A DNA stretch of 5,997 bases from positions 1 through 5,997 of the forward strand of contig UQQO01000125.1 of NCBI GenBank assembly GCA_900543175.1. The letters are read 5' to 3'. The position numbers were made by a program, and so were the translations under genes. Shown here piece by piece: positions 1 through 5,997 of the stretch. The notes under the pieces are model-generated. The model ran no database searches. It worked only from the letters and a program-made list of their open reading frames with translations, and was not told the origin of the DNA. Origin of the DNA: an uncultured Fusobacterium sp. (lineage in GTDB: Bacteria > Fusobacteriota > Fusobacteriia > Fusobacteriales > Fusobacteriaceae). Position 1 is the first letter of the stretch. Each line of letters starts with the position of its first letter.

Positions 1-99
1 GTAAATCATATATATTCTAGTAAGAAAATAGAAAATTATTTTTTAATAAATCATTCTAAAATTTTAGCCAATTTATTTAAATATACAGCTATTTTATAA
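1..99 (+). CDS. Possible C-terminal end of a convergent gene (partial, unidentified)
   Basis: Frame 1 of the plus strand is open from the left edge for 32 codons and stops with TAA at 97-99. The peptide is Lys/Asn/Ile/Leu-rich and ends FKYTAIL. I do not recognise a family. The stop falls right beside a hairpin (102-143), which is where a convergent gene would be expected to end. An open run of this length can arise by chance in DNA this AT-rich when six frames are considered, so support is weak. If real, it converges tail to tail with the lyase operon. Confidence 0.3.
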   Translation, partial: VNHIYSSKKIENYFLINHSKILANLFKYTAIL

Positions 100-143
100 A
101 AACTACACCTATAATCTTAAAGAATTAAGACTTTAGGTGTAGT
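98..143 (-). terminator. Rho-independent terminator of the autotransporter-lyase operon
   Basis: The arms actacacct (102-110) and aggtgtagt (135-143) are a perfect 9-bp inverted repeat, extended by one A-T pair (111/134). After a short imperfect internal loop, a second 6-bp stem (115-120 with 125-130) closes on a four-base AGAA loop. Read on the minus strand, the hairpin lies 28 bases past the lyase stop and is followed at once by a short T run (98-101, five T with the last stem base). On the plus strand no T run follows, so it works best for the minus-strand operon. Confidence 0.78.
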
Positions 144-171
144 ATAGTTAATATATTAAGTTATAAATCTC

Positions 172-2583
172 TTATAATTTTTTTAATTTAATATATTCTG
201 ATGCTCCATTATTTCTTAAATCAATTTTAATTTTGATTTTTTCTTCTGATGTTGTTGCTTGAATATTTTCTATTGAAGATTCTATAACTTCATATTTACC
301 ATCAACTTCTAAAACTGATTTATAATTTGCAAGTTGTGTTGGATCGCTTACCCATAGTTCTAAAAACTCATCATTTTCTTTTAATAGAACTGATAATGTA
401 GAATAAGCTTTTATTCCTAACTCCTTTGTTGGCGAATCTTTCCAGAAGTTTATTCCTGTTACTCCTGATTTTTTATCTTTAATTATATGAGCTTCTTTAT
501 CTAACTTTACTATTTCAAATCTTGAAACATCATAATTATCTACTTCTTCTTGTGTATACATTGGTAAAATTATATATGCAAAACCAGATTTTTTAGGATT
601 TTTTCCATGATTAATATATGCTGTAAAGTAATCCTTTGTTATTTCTTCTGTTGATGTTCCACCAATATTTTTCCAACTTCCTGTTCTAGTTTCTTTTTTC
701 AAATTAAGTTGTGGAGCATAAACTATTTTATACCCAATATTTTCACCTTTATAATTTTCATTGAAGTTTAATGAAATATTTTGAGGGTTTTCAATAACTG
801 TATCTTCTTTAATCTCTTTTCCATTTAAAATTATTTTACCATCTTTAATTATTCTATTATCTATAGTAGTATGAACTTCACCATCTTTACTATTTATATT
901 AGAAGCTGCTATTAATATTGCTCCGTCATCTGTCATGAAATATGATTTTCTCATTTCTGTAGCTTTGTTCCATGAGATCATATCCATTCCAACAAAAGTT
1001 TCTTTACCATTACAACTTCCTCCTACCCATGCTTTAGAAGTTGTTTGTCCTCTTCTCTCTCCTGATTTATCTCCTCTTTCTCTTAAACTATTTGTAACTC
1101 CAGGAAGATGATATCTATCTACTGTTGGCCAATATTCAGTAAATGTTTCCGAGTCAGTTCCGTAAACATATGTCATTCCATCTCCAATATACCAACCTTT
1201 TACATTTTCATTGTTCATAGTTTCATAGTTAGCAATTCTTGAAGAGTGCATTGATAGTACAAATTTTCCACCTTTTTCATTTATAGAAACTGCTCTATCC
1301 ATAGCCCCATAAACTTTTGTTCCTTCAACTTTTAAAGTTTTTATACTATCATCATTTATTATATCTCTTATTATTGCTTTAGCAATTTTATTACTTATTT
1401 TATCAATAGTACTATATGAATTATTTTCAAGAGCAACAGTTTTTATTAATGATTTTATTTCATCTTGATACTCTTTTCCTGCTCCAATAGATAATAAAGA
1501 TAATGATGTAAGAAGATCTTTTCCTCTTGAAATATCACTTGAATTATCTCTTGAAGTTGCTCTTCCACTAACAGAATCATTTATTCCACCATTAATAAAC
1601 AGATATTTATATCCATTTAAAATTGATTCATAAACATTATCTATTCTTTCGTCTTTAACTTCAAATTGTGTTCCTGTTGCAAGCCATAATACAGACCCAA
1701 GACCATCAAATAATACTGAAGCATATGTTCCATTATAAGCAACATTTCCATGTTGAATAAATGATCCATCTTTATAGAATCCGTCTCTTGTTGTTACATA
1801 CTCTCCTACATCAGCCACTGCCTTTGCTCCATCTATAACTTGAACTTTATCTTCCATTAATACTCCTCTTAAGAAAGATATTATAGAAGTATCTATTCTA
1901 TTTCCTCCAGTTGAAACTCTTTTATCTGGAGATGTTGAGTAAGAAGCTGATGGACTTACTCCTGAATACTCAGCAAATGGTTGGAAGTATTGTGAAGCTT
2001 TTAAATACTTCATTCTTTTTTCATAAGGAACATCATCATATAATAATACCATGATATCATTTAGATGTTTTGGGATACCAAGTTCCCATTGCCACCAGTT
2101 TCCATTTTCAGGTAATCCTTCATGATAAGCATTCTCATAAAGCCAATCAAGGTACTCTATTAATTCTTTTTTTATTTCAGGATTTTTATAGTATTTTGTA
2201 TTTGGAGTAGCATATGCTTTTGCAATATTTTTAATATTTTCATATGTTCTCATTACATGAACTCCATCGCCCATGTTTTCATATCCCTCTATTAAAAAAG
2301 TTCTATCTTGATTTTTATTTAATTTAGCATAAGAAGTATCTGCTTGTTTTTCATTTCCTAAATATGTTTCCTCTAGCTCTTCTTTGCTCATCTTAGCTAT
2401 ATTCGATTTATTTGGTACCCCTGTTAAGTATTCTAACCAATTTTCTCTTATTTTTTTATAATCTGCTCTTTCTGATTGATTTATCTCTATTTTTTGATTT
2501 TCTTTAACAGCAACTTTCTTTTCCTCAGAGAAAGAAGTTATTGTTAAAGCTAATAATGTGAATATAAATATTGATTTTTTCAT
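172..2583 (-). CDS. Exported polysaccharide lyase family 8 (hyaluronate/chondroitin-type lyase)
   Basis: This is a complete 803-residue PL8 enzyme, a family that cleaves uronic-acid-containing polysaccharides (hyaluronan, chondroitin, sometimes xanthan) by beta-elimination, leaving unsaturated ends. Residues 1-19 are a Sec signal peptide (KK, hydrophobic core, S-F-S before Glu20) with no lipobox Cys, so a periplasmic location is likely. An alpha/alpha-toroid domain spans about 40-385, a beta-sandwich domain about 425-680, and a small C-terminal beta domain about 700-800. The aromatic patch NWWQWELGIP is at 162-171. The catalytic set is Asn228 (TGGNRID), His278 (FIQH), Tyr287 (NGTY) and Arg341/Arg345 (SGRATSR). 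The Asn-His-Tyr-Arg spacings of 50, 9 and 54 match those I know from pneumococcal hyaluronate lyase (N349, H399, Y408, R462). The family motif YWPTVDRYHLPG is at 484-495. The ATG follows AGGAG at 9-base spacing. It is the second gene of the operon, 23 bases after the autotransporter. The exact substrate cannot be told from sequence. Confidence 0.95.
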   Translation of the reverse strand: MKKSIFIFTLLALTITSFSEEKKVAVKENQKIEINQSERADYKKIRENWLEYLTGVPNKSNIAKMSKEELEETYLGNEKQADTSYAKLNKNQDRTFLIEGYENMGDGVHVMRTYENIKNIAKAYATPNTKYYKNPEIKKELIEYLDWLYENAYHEGLPENGNWWQWELGIPKHLNDIMVLLYDDVPYEKRMKYLKASQYFQPFAEYSGVSPSASYSTSPDKRVSTGGNRIDTSIISFLRGVLMEDKVQVIDGAKAVADVGEYVTTRDGFYKDGSFIQHGNVAYNGTYASVLFDGLGSVLWLATGTQFEVKDERIDNVYESILNGYKYLFINGGINDSVSGRATSRDNSSDISRGKDLLTSLSLLSIGAGKEYQDEIKSLIKTVALENNSYSTIDKISNKIAKAIIRDIINDDSIKTLKVEGTKVYGAMDRAVSINEKGGKFVLSMHSSRIANYETMNNENVKGWYIGDGMTYVYGTDSETFTEYWPTVDRYHLPGVTNSLRERGDKSGERRGQTTSKAWVGGSCNGKETFVGMDMISWNKATEMRKSYFMTDDGAILIAASNINSKDGEVHTTIDNRIIKDGKIILNGKEIKEDTVIENPQNISLNFNENYKGENIGYKIVYAPQLNLKKETRTGSWKNIGGTSTEEITKDYFTAYINHGKNPKKSGFAYIILPMYTQEEVDNYDVSRFEIVKLDKEAHIIKDKKSGVTGINFWKDSPTKELGIKAYSTLSVLLKENDEFLELWVSDPTQLANYKSVLEVDGKYEVIESSIENIQATTSEEKIKIKIDLRNNGASEYIKLKKL

Positions 2584-2592
2584 TTTCTATCT

Positions 2593-2597
2593 CTCCT
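2593..2597 (-). promoter_or_regulatory. Ribosome binding site of the PL8 lyase
   Basis: AGGAG on the minus strand (within AAGGAGAG, 2591-2598) lies 9 bases before the ATG at 2583-2581. It sits wholly in the 23-base gap after the autotransporter stop, so the lyase can be translated without coupling to the upstream, frameshifted gene. No room exists here for a separate full promoter outside coding sequence. Confidence 0.75.
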
Positions 2598-2606
2598 TTT
2601 CTCTAA

Positions 2607-5249
2607 TTAAAAGCTGTAACTAATTCCAATATTTGGTCTAAATGAGTAACTTCTTGTAATATCTCCATTTTTAGCTTTAGATTTTATATTTAAGAATGCT
2701 CCTCCTAAATTTAAAGTAACTCCTGGAGTAACTGGATGATAATAGTTAAATCCATATCTTACTTCATAAGTTTCTCCACTATTTTTATTACCTTTTTTAT
2801 CTTGATACCATTGTCCATTTCCTAATGGTACTCTTACATCGAATTTAAAGCTTCCTCCATTTCCAAAATAATAAATTATAGTTGGTCTAATTTGTCCTAA
2901 TTGATATCTTCCTGAAGCATCATAATTATATTTATATTCTTTCTTTTTACTATCCCATTCTACTTTTCTATTTGAATTATCATACCATCTATCATCTCTA
3001 AAGTAAATTAAACTCATTCTCCAATTAGTAATTCCTGTATAGATTATTCCATACTCATTTTCCATTAGAAAATCCATTTGTGATTCTCTATCTCCCTCAT
3101 AGTTGTACTCTAATACTCCTGTTGTTTTTCCAGTAAATGTAAATCCATTTCCTAATTCATATGTAAAGTTTGGAGTTAATCTTAATTGATGTACTTTTCT
3201 CTTTGTTCTTCTATAGTGTGGATAACCAAAGTTTTGTGGTTTATCTGCCTCTTCATGTCTATATCCTATATTGATTCCATATTTTCCTTTAGAATATGTA
3301 TCTGTCCACCTAGCTTCACCATGAATTCTTGAAGCATGCATTTTAGCTTCATTTGATTTTTTCCCTTGAATCATTTCATTATTTTGATAATATCCTTCAA
3401 AATAGTATGACCATGCTGTTTTTTTATCATTTAAACTTAAAGTAAACTTAGGTTTATAAATAGTAGAAGTAGCATAATCTCCACCACTTAATTTTCCTCC
3501 ATTATAGTAAGCTCTATCTGTATCATCAAGAGTTTCCATTACTAAACCAAATGTTCCTCCCCATCTATCTGAATCTGGTTTATTATTTTCTAATCCATAG
3601 AATAAAGGAGCAATTAGATTTTTTCCCATTGTATCCATTTTATATTCAAATCCTGCACTTACTAAATCTGCATCATATTCATCAGAGAACATTGAAGTAT
3701 ATCTAGCATTAACTGCTAAATCTTCAGTTAAATTTAACTCTCCTAAAATGCTATATGAGAATATATTTTCTCTCTCAGTTGTTTCAACTTTATACTCTCT
3801 TGAAATTCCCTTCATATCTATTCTTTTTCCATCTTTTATATGTCCAAGTTCAGTTTCCCAAGCAAAATCTGCCCCTATTCTATATTTTTTATCAAAAATA
3901 TACCCAGAATTTTGAACCATAAATCCTGCACTTGGAACTATTGAGTAATATGATTTATCATTAGCATTCCCTTTTCTAACTGTAAATTCTGGGGCATCTT
4001 TAGGAGATTTATCTTCTTCTTCATTTATCATTCCTTGCATAATTCTGTTTATATCAAGTCCTGTATAAAAATATGCTCTATTATAATTATCATCTTTTAA
4101 AGTGTAAATTAATTTTGAGCCAATACCAACTGTATATGTCGGATAATTTGATTTAAATTGATGATTTATACTATCTTTTCCTTCACCAAAATTAATATTT
4201 CTAGTTACTCTATTATGTGTATATACAAAATTAGCATTTGAATTTAAAGACCAATTATCATTAAATGTATGATGATAATATCCTCCAAAATATGCAGCAT
4301 CTACATCTATATCTCCATACTCTCTTGCATCAGCTTTTCCTGTTGATCCTCCATAAACAATTCCTAATCTTCCATTTTTTAGAATTTGTTTTTCAGAAAT
4401 TCCAAATGCCCCTTTTTCTCTATAATCAACGTCCATAAGTCCACCAAATTTATGGTTATTGTCAATATATGATACATCTTGTATCCATGAGCTAACTGGT
4501 CTACTAACTAAATAATCTCTTGTTAATGCTCTATTTTTTATTGTATTAGAAAGTGTTCTAGAATTTACAGCAGCTATATCAACTGTATATCCATGAAGCC
4601 CTCCTGAAAGTTGAGTTAAAGCTTTATTAAACTCTCCTTCAGTTTTTATTGATTCTAAAGTATCTCCAGCAATTTCATATATTTTTTTATTTTTAATGAC
4701 ATCATTTTGAAAAGCAGCAGTAAAATCTTTTAATTGTGATTTATTTAAAATTTCAAAATAATCTTTTTTATTGGCAATTAATTTTCCATTTTGATTTTTA
4801 TATTTCCATATAACTGTATCTTCAAAATTATTTATATCAAACTTAACATTTGCCCCTAAAATTTTACTAACATCATAAGCTCCTTGACCTGCTCCTTGAA
4901 ATTTTAAAGAAACATTTTCTTTAAGATTTACTTCTTTCGCATCAATTAACTTATTAGTATCTCCATTCATACCAATAGTTAAACTAGAATTTGAAATTGT
5001 TAAATTTCCTAATTCTTTTTTTCCATCTACTTTATTTAATTCATTTTTAGTTGAAGTTAAATATTTTTCTGTTTTGTTATTATAATATAACTCTATTTTA
5101 GAGTCTTCTATTTTAGCTTCTCCACCTCTAACTGTAATAGCATTATAATTTTTTACATCTAAATTATTATAATTATTATATGATTTATCTCCACCTTCAA
5201 GAGCTAAAATATCCACTCCATCTTTTACATTTCCTTGAATAACTCCCAA
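2607..5249 (-). CDS. Autotransporter C-terminal piece: passenger end, autotransporter barrel and OmpG-like barrel
   Basis: These 880 residues are read from a nominal TTG at 5249-5247. That start is not credible: the frame stays open upstream to a stop at 5370-5372, no Shine-Dalgarno-like sequence precedes the TTG, and no signal peptide follows. Residues 1-165 continue the beta-rich passenger. Residues 170-245 are helical, and the segment around ALTQLSGGLHGYTVDIAAVNSR resembles the conserved stretch just before autotransporter barrels. Residues 253-537 hold about 12 amphipathic strands and end SAGFEYKM, like a normal autotransporter end. Translation does not stop there: after a linker of about 25 residues, 562-880 give about 14 more strands ending GISYSF. 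The piece would act in the outer membrane only if joined to the upstream signal-peptide piece. It is the first gene of the operon with the lyase. Confidence 0.85.
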   Translation of the reverse strand: MGVIQGNVKDGVDILALEGGDKSYNNYNNLDVKNYNAITVRGGEAKIEDSKIELYYNNKTEKYLTSTKNELNKVDGKKELGNLTISNSSLTIGMNGDTNKLIDAKEVNLKENVSLKFQGAGQGAYDVSKILGANVKFDINNFEDTVIWKYKNQNGKLIANKKDYFEILNKSQLKDFTAAFQNDVIKNKKIYEIAGDTLESIKTEGEFNKALTQLSGGLHGYTVDIAAVNSRTLSNTIKNRALTRDYLVSRPVSSWIQDVSYIDNNHKFGGLMDVDYREKGAFGISEKQILKNGRLGIVYGGSTGKADAREYGDIDVDAAYFGGYYHHTFNDNWSLNSNANFVYTHNRVTRNINFGEGKDSINHQFKSNYPTYTVGIGSKLIYTLKDDNYNRAYFYTGLDINRIMQGMINEEEDKSPKDAPEFTVRKGNANDKSYYSIVPSAGFMVQNSGYIFDKKYRIGADFAWETELGHIKDGKRIDMKGISREYKVETTERENIFSYSILGELNLTEDLAVNARYTSMFSDEYDADLVSAGFEYKMDTMGKNLIAPLFYGLENNKPDSDRWGGTFGLVMETLDDTDRAYYNGGKLSGGDYATSTIYKPKFTLSLNDKKTAWSYYFEGYYQNNEMIQGKKSNEAKMHASRIHGEARWTDTYSKGKYGINIGYRHEEADKPQNFGYPHYRRTKRKVHQLRLTPNFTYELGNGFTFTGKTTGVLEYNYEGDRESQMDFLMENEYGIIYTGITNWRMSLIYFRDDRWYDNSNRKVEWDSKKKEYKYNYDASGRYQLGQIRPTIIYYFGNGGSFKFDVRVPLGNGQWYQDKKGNKNSGETYEVRYGFNYYHPVTPGVTLNLGGAFLNIKSKAKNGDITRSYSFRPNIGISYSF
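2610..3566 (-). other. Second outer-membrane barrel, OmpG porin-like domain
   Basis: This covers residues 562-880 of the C-terminal piece. By eye I count 14 alternating amphipathic strands joined by short turns and longer polar loops, with aromatic belts and a final GISYSF. E. coli OmpG is a monomeric 14-strand pore of about 280 residues that passes oligosaccharides and ends in a similar VNYSF. The order of segments here (HQLRLTPNFTYELGNGFTF, then a loop, then an MENEYGIIYTGITNWRMSLIYF-like strand pair) recalls OmpG from memory. KdgM-type oligosaccharide channels are an alternative. The family assignment is inference from pattern, not alignment. Confidence 0.65.
3639..4493 (-). other. Autotransporter beta-barrel domain
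   Basis: This covers residues 253-537 of the C-terminal piece, 285 residues, the usual size of a type V secretion barrel. About 12 strands can be counted, from SSWIQDVSYI through FGGYYHHTF and YFYTGLDINR to LVSAGFEYKM. The helical linker and conserved LSGGLHGYTV-type segment just upstream fit a classical autotransporter, in which the barrel inserts in the outer membrane and the passenger is carried to the surface. The expected chain end is missing because a second barrel follows. Confidence 0.85.
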
Positions 5250-5297
5250 AGTAGTACTACCATTTTTTAAATATGTAGTTGCATTTCCACTACCTAT

Positions 5298-5749
5298 ATT
5301 ATTAACTGCAATTCCATTTGTAGCAATAACATTTCCGCTATTTAAAAAATAGCTCCTACTGTTCCAGTTTTATCAAATTGAATACCAGTTCCATTACTTA
5401 CTGTTAAATTATTATTATTTGTAAAAGAAACCCCATTTTTTAATAATGAAACTCCTACTCCACCTTTAACTATTATATCTTTATTATTAATAACACTTCC
5501 ATTTATACTTCCTAGTTTAACTCCAGTTCCACTATTTACAGTTAAAGTCCCATTATTCTCAAATCTATTTTCCCCTTTAATTTTATCAGGAGCATATAAG
5601 TCTACACCTATACCACCATTTATTGTTATATTTCCTTCATTTATAAATAAATTTTTTCCATTTCCTAAAGGATTTTTTTCCGGATCACCATCTTTATCTT
5701 TATAAATATTAGTTTTTACTCCTGTTCCACCATCTACTACAATATCAAC
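5298..5749 (-). repeat. Passenger repeats of a beta-helix type, continuing across the frameshift
   Basis: Six degenerate copies follow the pattern x-[ILV]-[TIV]-[VIA]-x-x-G-x-[GA]-[VI]. In the repaired protein these are VDIVVDGGTGVKT (77-89), GNITINGGIGVDL (115-127), GTLTVNSGTGVKL (143-155), KDIIVKGGVGVSL (166-178), NNLTVSNGTGIQF (189-201) and GNVIATNGIAVNN (215-227). Spacing runs from 23 to 38 residues. Such Gly/Asn/Val-rich rungs are typical of beta-helical autotransporter passengers. The last copy lies in the other frame, after the T6 break, which shows that the two pieces were once one reading frame. Confidence 0.8.
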
Positions 5750-5977
5750 TTTATTTGTCACTTTTAAACTTTTATTATCTCCAGAAGTCAACATAATCCC
5801 AACATCTTTTGTTTTTACAGGGTTTACTTCTTTTGTCTGTTCTTTTTCATTACCATATTTATTTGGATCTTTACTTTCTTGTCCATTATAACTATTATAA
5901 TTAGCTCCAAAACTTGTAGTATTTATTAGTAATATAGCCATTGCTAATAAATACATTTTTTTCTTTTTCTCCCTCAT
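5342..5977 (-). CDS. Autotransporter N-terminal piece: signal peptide and start of passenger
   Basis: This piece is 211 residues long. It begins with a basic MREKKKK n-region, a hydrophobic core (about 8-18) and a likely signal peptidase I site after Gly24 (S-F-G before Ala25). A polar, charged linker (about 26-70) leads into glycine-rich beta-helix repeats from residue 77. The frame ends at TAA (5344-5342) directly after an Ile-Phe codon pair made by a T run. The start at 5977 is preferred because GGAGGAG lies just upstream. Met8 is an alternative that would remove most of the basic n-region. On its own the product would be a short exported passenger fragment with no barrel to anchor or export it, so it would probably stay in the periplasm or be degraded. 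It is best read as the first part of the 1123-residue autotransporter. Confidence 0.85.
   Translation of the reverse strand: MREKKKKMYLLAMAILLINTTSFGANYNSYNGQESKDPNKYGNEKEQTKEVNPVKTKDVGIMLTSGDNKSLKVTNKVDIVVDGGTGVKTNIYKDKDGDPEKNPLGNGKNLFINEGNITINGGIGVDLYAPDKIKGENRFENNGTLTVNSGTGVKLGSINGSVINNKDIIVKGGVGVSLLKNGVSFTNNNNLTVSNGTGIQFDKTGTVGAIF
5344..5349 (-). other. Frameshift site: T6 run followed by TAA
   Basis: On the minus strand the frame reads GGA GCT ATT TTT TAA ATA GCG. Adding one T gives GGA GCT ATT TTT TTA AAT AGC GGA, which joins residue F211 to L212-N213-S214-G215 and on through the passenger. A tRNA-Phe on the TTT before the stop could also slip back one base onto another TTT, with the same outcome. 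An AGGAG lies at 5353-5357, only 3 bases before the T run. That is closer than the spacing known to aid -1 recoding, and I see no clear downstream hairpin. Confidence 0.85.
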
Positions 5978-5979
5978 TT

Positions 5980-5986
5980 CTCCTCC
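5980..5986 (-). promoter_or_regulatory. Ribosome binding site of the autotransporter
   Basis: GGAGGAG on the minus strand ends 2 bases before the ATG at 5977-5975. Taking the GGAGG core, the spacing is 4 bases, slightly short but strong in complementarity. It decides the start at 5977 over Met8. Only 11 further bases lie upstream in the window, so the operon promoter is outside it. Confidence 0.7.
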
Positions 5987-5997
5987 AAAAACATATT

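Larger units (their letters stand above)
2607..5977 (-). pseudogene. Frameshifted autotransporter with a second, OmpG-like barrel (whole locus)
   Basis: The two open pieces at 5977-5342 and about 5369-2607 are parts of one gene separated by a single -1 shift at a T6 run. Restoring one T gives a 1123-residue protein: signal peptide 1-24, low-complexity linker about 25-70, repeat passenger about 75-230, further beta-rich passenger to about 408, helical linker about 415-490, autotransporter barrel about 496-780, short linker, and OmpG-like barrel about 805-1123, ending in Phe. I saw no Cys in either piece, as is usual for autotransporters. The downstream piece has no signal peptide and no convincing start, so it should not reach the outer membrane alone. 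The rest of the coding sequence is undamaged, which suggests the break is recent, reversible, or a sequence error. A dead gene, a phase-off state or recoding cannot be told apart from this sequence alone. Confidence 0.8.

Noticed and set aside
102..143. The inverted repeat as an operator, transposon end or dispersed repeat
   Set aside because: It lies 28 bases past the lyase stop and has a T run on the minus-strand side, which an intrinsic terminator explains. No second copy was noticed in the window.
5247..5249. TTG at 5249 as the true start of an independent 880-residue protein
   Set aside because: The frame is open upstream to 5370, no Shine-Dalgarno sequence precedes the TTG, no signal peptide follows, and passenger repeats run through the region, so it is an internal codon of the broken gene.
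5340..5360. Programmed -1 ribosomal frameshifting of the dnaX type
   Set aside because: The in-frame heptamer is T ATT TTT, not X XXY YYZ; the upstream AGGAG is only 3 bases from the T run; and no clear downstream stem-loop is visible. A simple P-site slip on TTT is possible but is not shown.
5352..5372. AGGAG at 5353-5357 as a ribosome binding site for re-initiation of the downstream piece
   Set aside because: No ATG, GTG or TTG lies in the downstream frame at a usable distance (the next candidate is TTG at 5249), and the product would lack a signal peptide.
5954..5956. Met8 (ATG at 5956) as the autotransporter start
   Set aside because: The GGAGGAG motif fits the ATG at 5977 better, and starting at Met8 would remove the basic n-region of the signal peptide.
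172..5977. Plus-strand genes, CRISPR arrays, tRNAs or insertion sequences within the operon
   Set aside because: The minus-strand frames fill the region with recognisable proteins. I saw no regular short direct repeats with spacers, no cloverleaf and no transposase signatures.

Overview
The window is AT-rich (G+C by eye well under a third) and every well-supported gene is on the minus strand. The AGA/GGA-rich codon use, the Sec signal peptides ending in TSF[S/G], and an autotransporter whose barrel ends in aromatic Phe all suggest a Gram-negative member of the Fusobacteriota, such as Fusobacterium or a relative. The genus is an inference; no rRNA or marker gene is present to confirm it.

Reading in the direction of transcription, from high to low coordinates, a strong ribosome binding site (5980-5986) precedes a large outer-membrane protein gene (5977 to 2607). 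This gene has a signal peptide, a beta-helix-type repeat passenger, a 12-strand autotransporter barrel and, unusually, a second C-terminal barrel resembling the 14-strand OmpG porin. The reading frame breaks once, at a T6 run (5344-5349 on the minus strand). One additional T, or a -1 slip, would give one continuous protein of 1123 residues, and the passenger repeats continue across the break. As it stands the gene gives a 211-residue exported N-terminal piece and a C-terminal piece with no signal peptide and no good start.

After a 23-base gap comes a complete polysaccharide lyase family 8 (PL8) gene (2583 to 172), predicted to be an exported hyaluronan/chondroitin-type lyase with all catalytic residues present. 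An intrinsic terminator (98-143) follows it. The first 99 bases hold a possible 3' end of a convergent plus-strand gene, with weak support.

The most likely joint role is use of host glycosaminoglycans. The surface passenger could bind host matrix, the OmpG-like pore could admit oligosaccharides, and the lyase could cut them in the periplasm. This joint role is inferred from gene order and fold resemblance. No downstream catabolic genes (unsaturated glucuronyl hydrolase, sulfatase, transporter) lie in the window.
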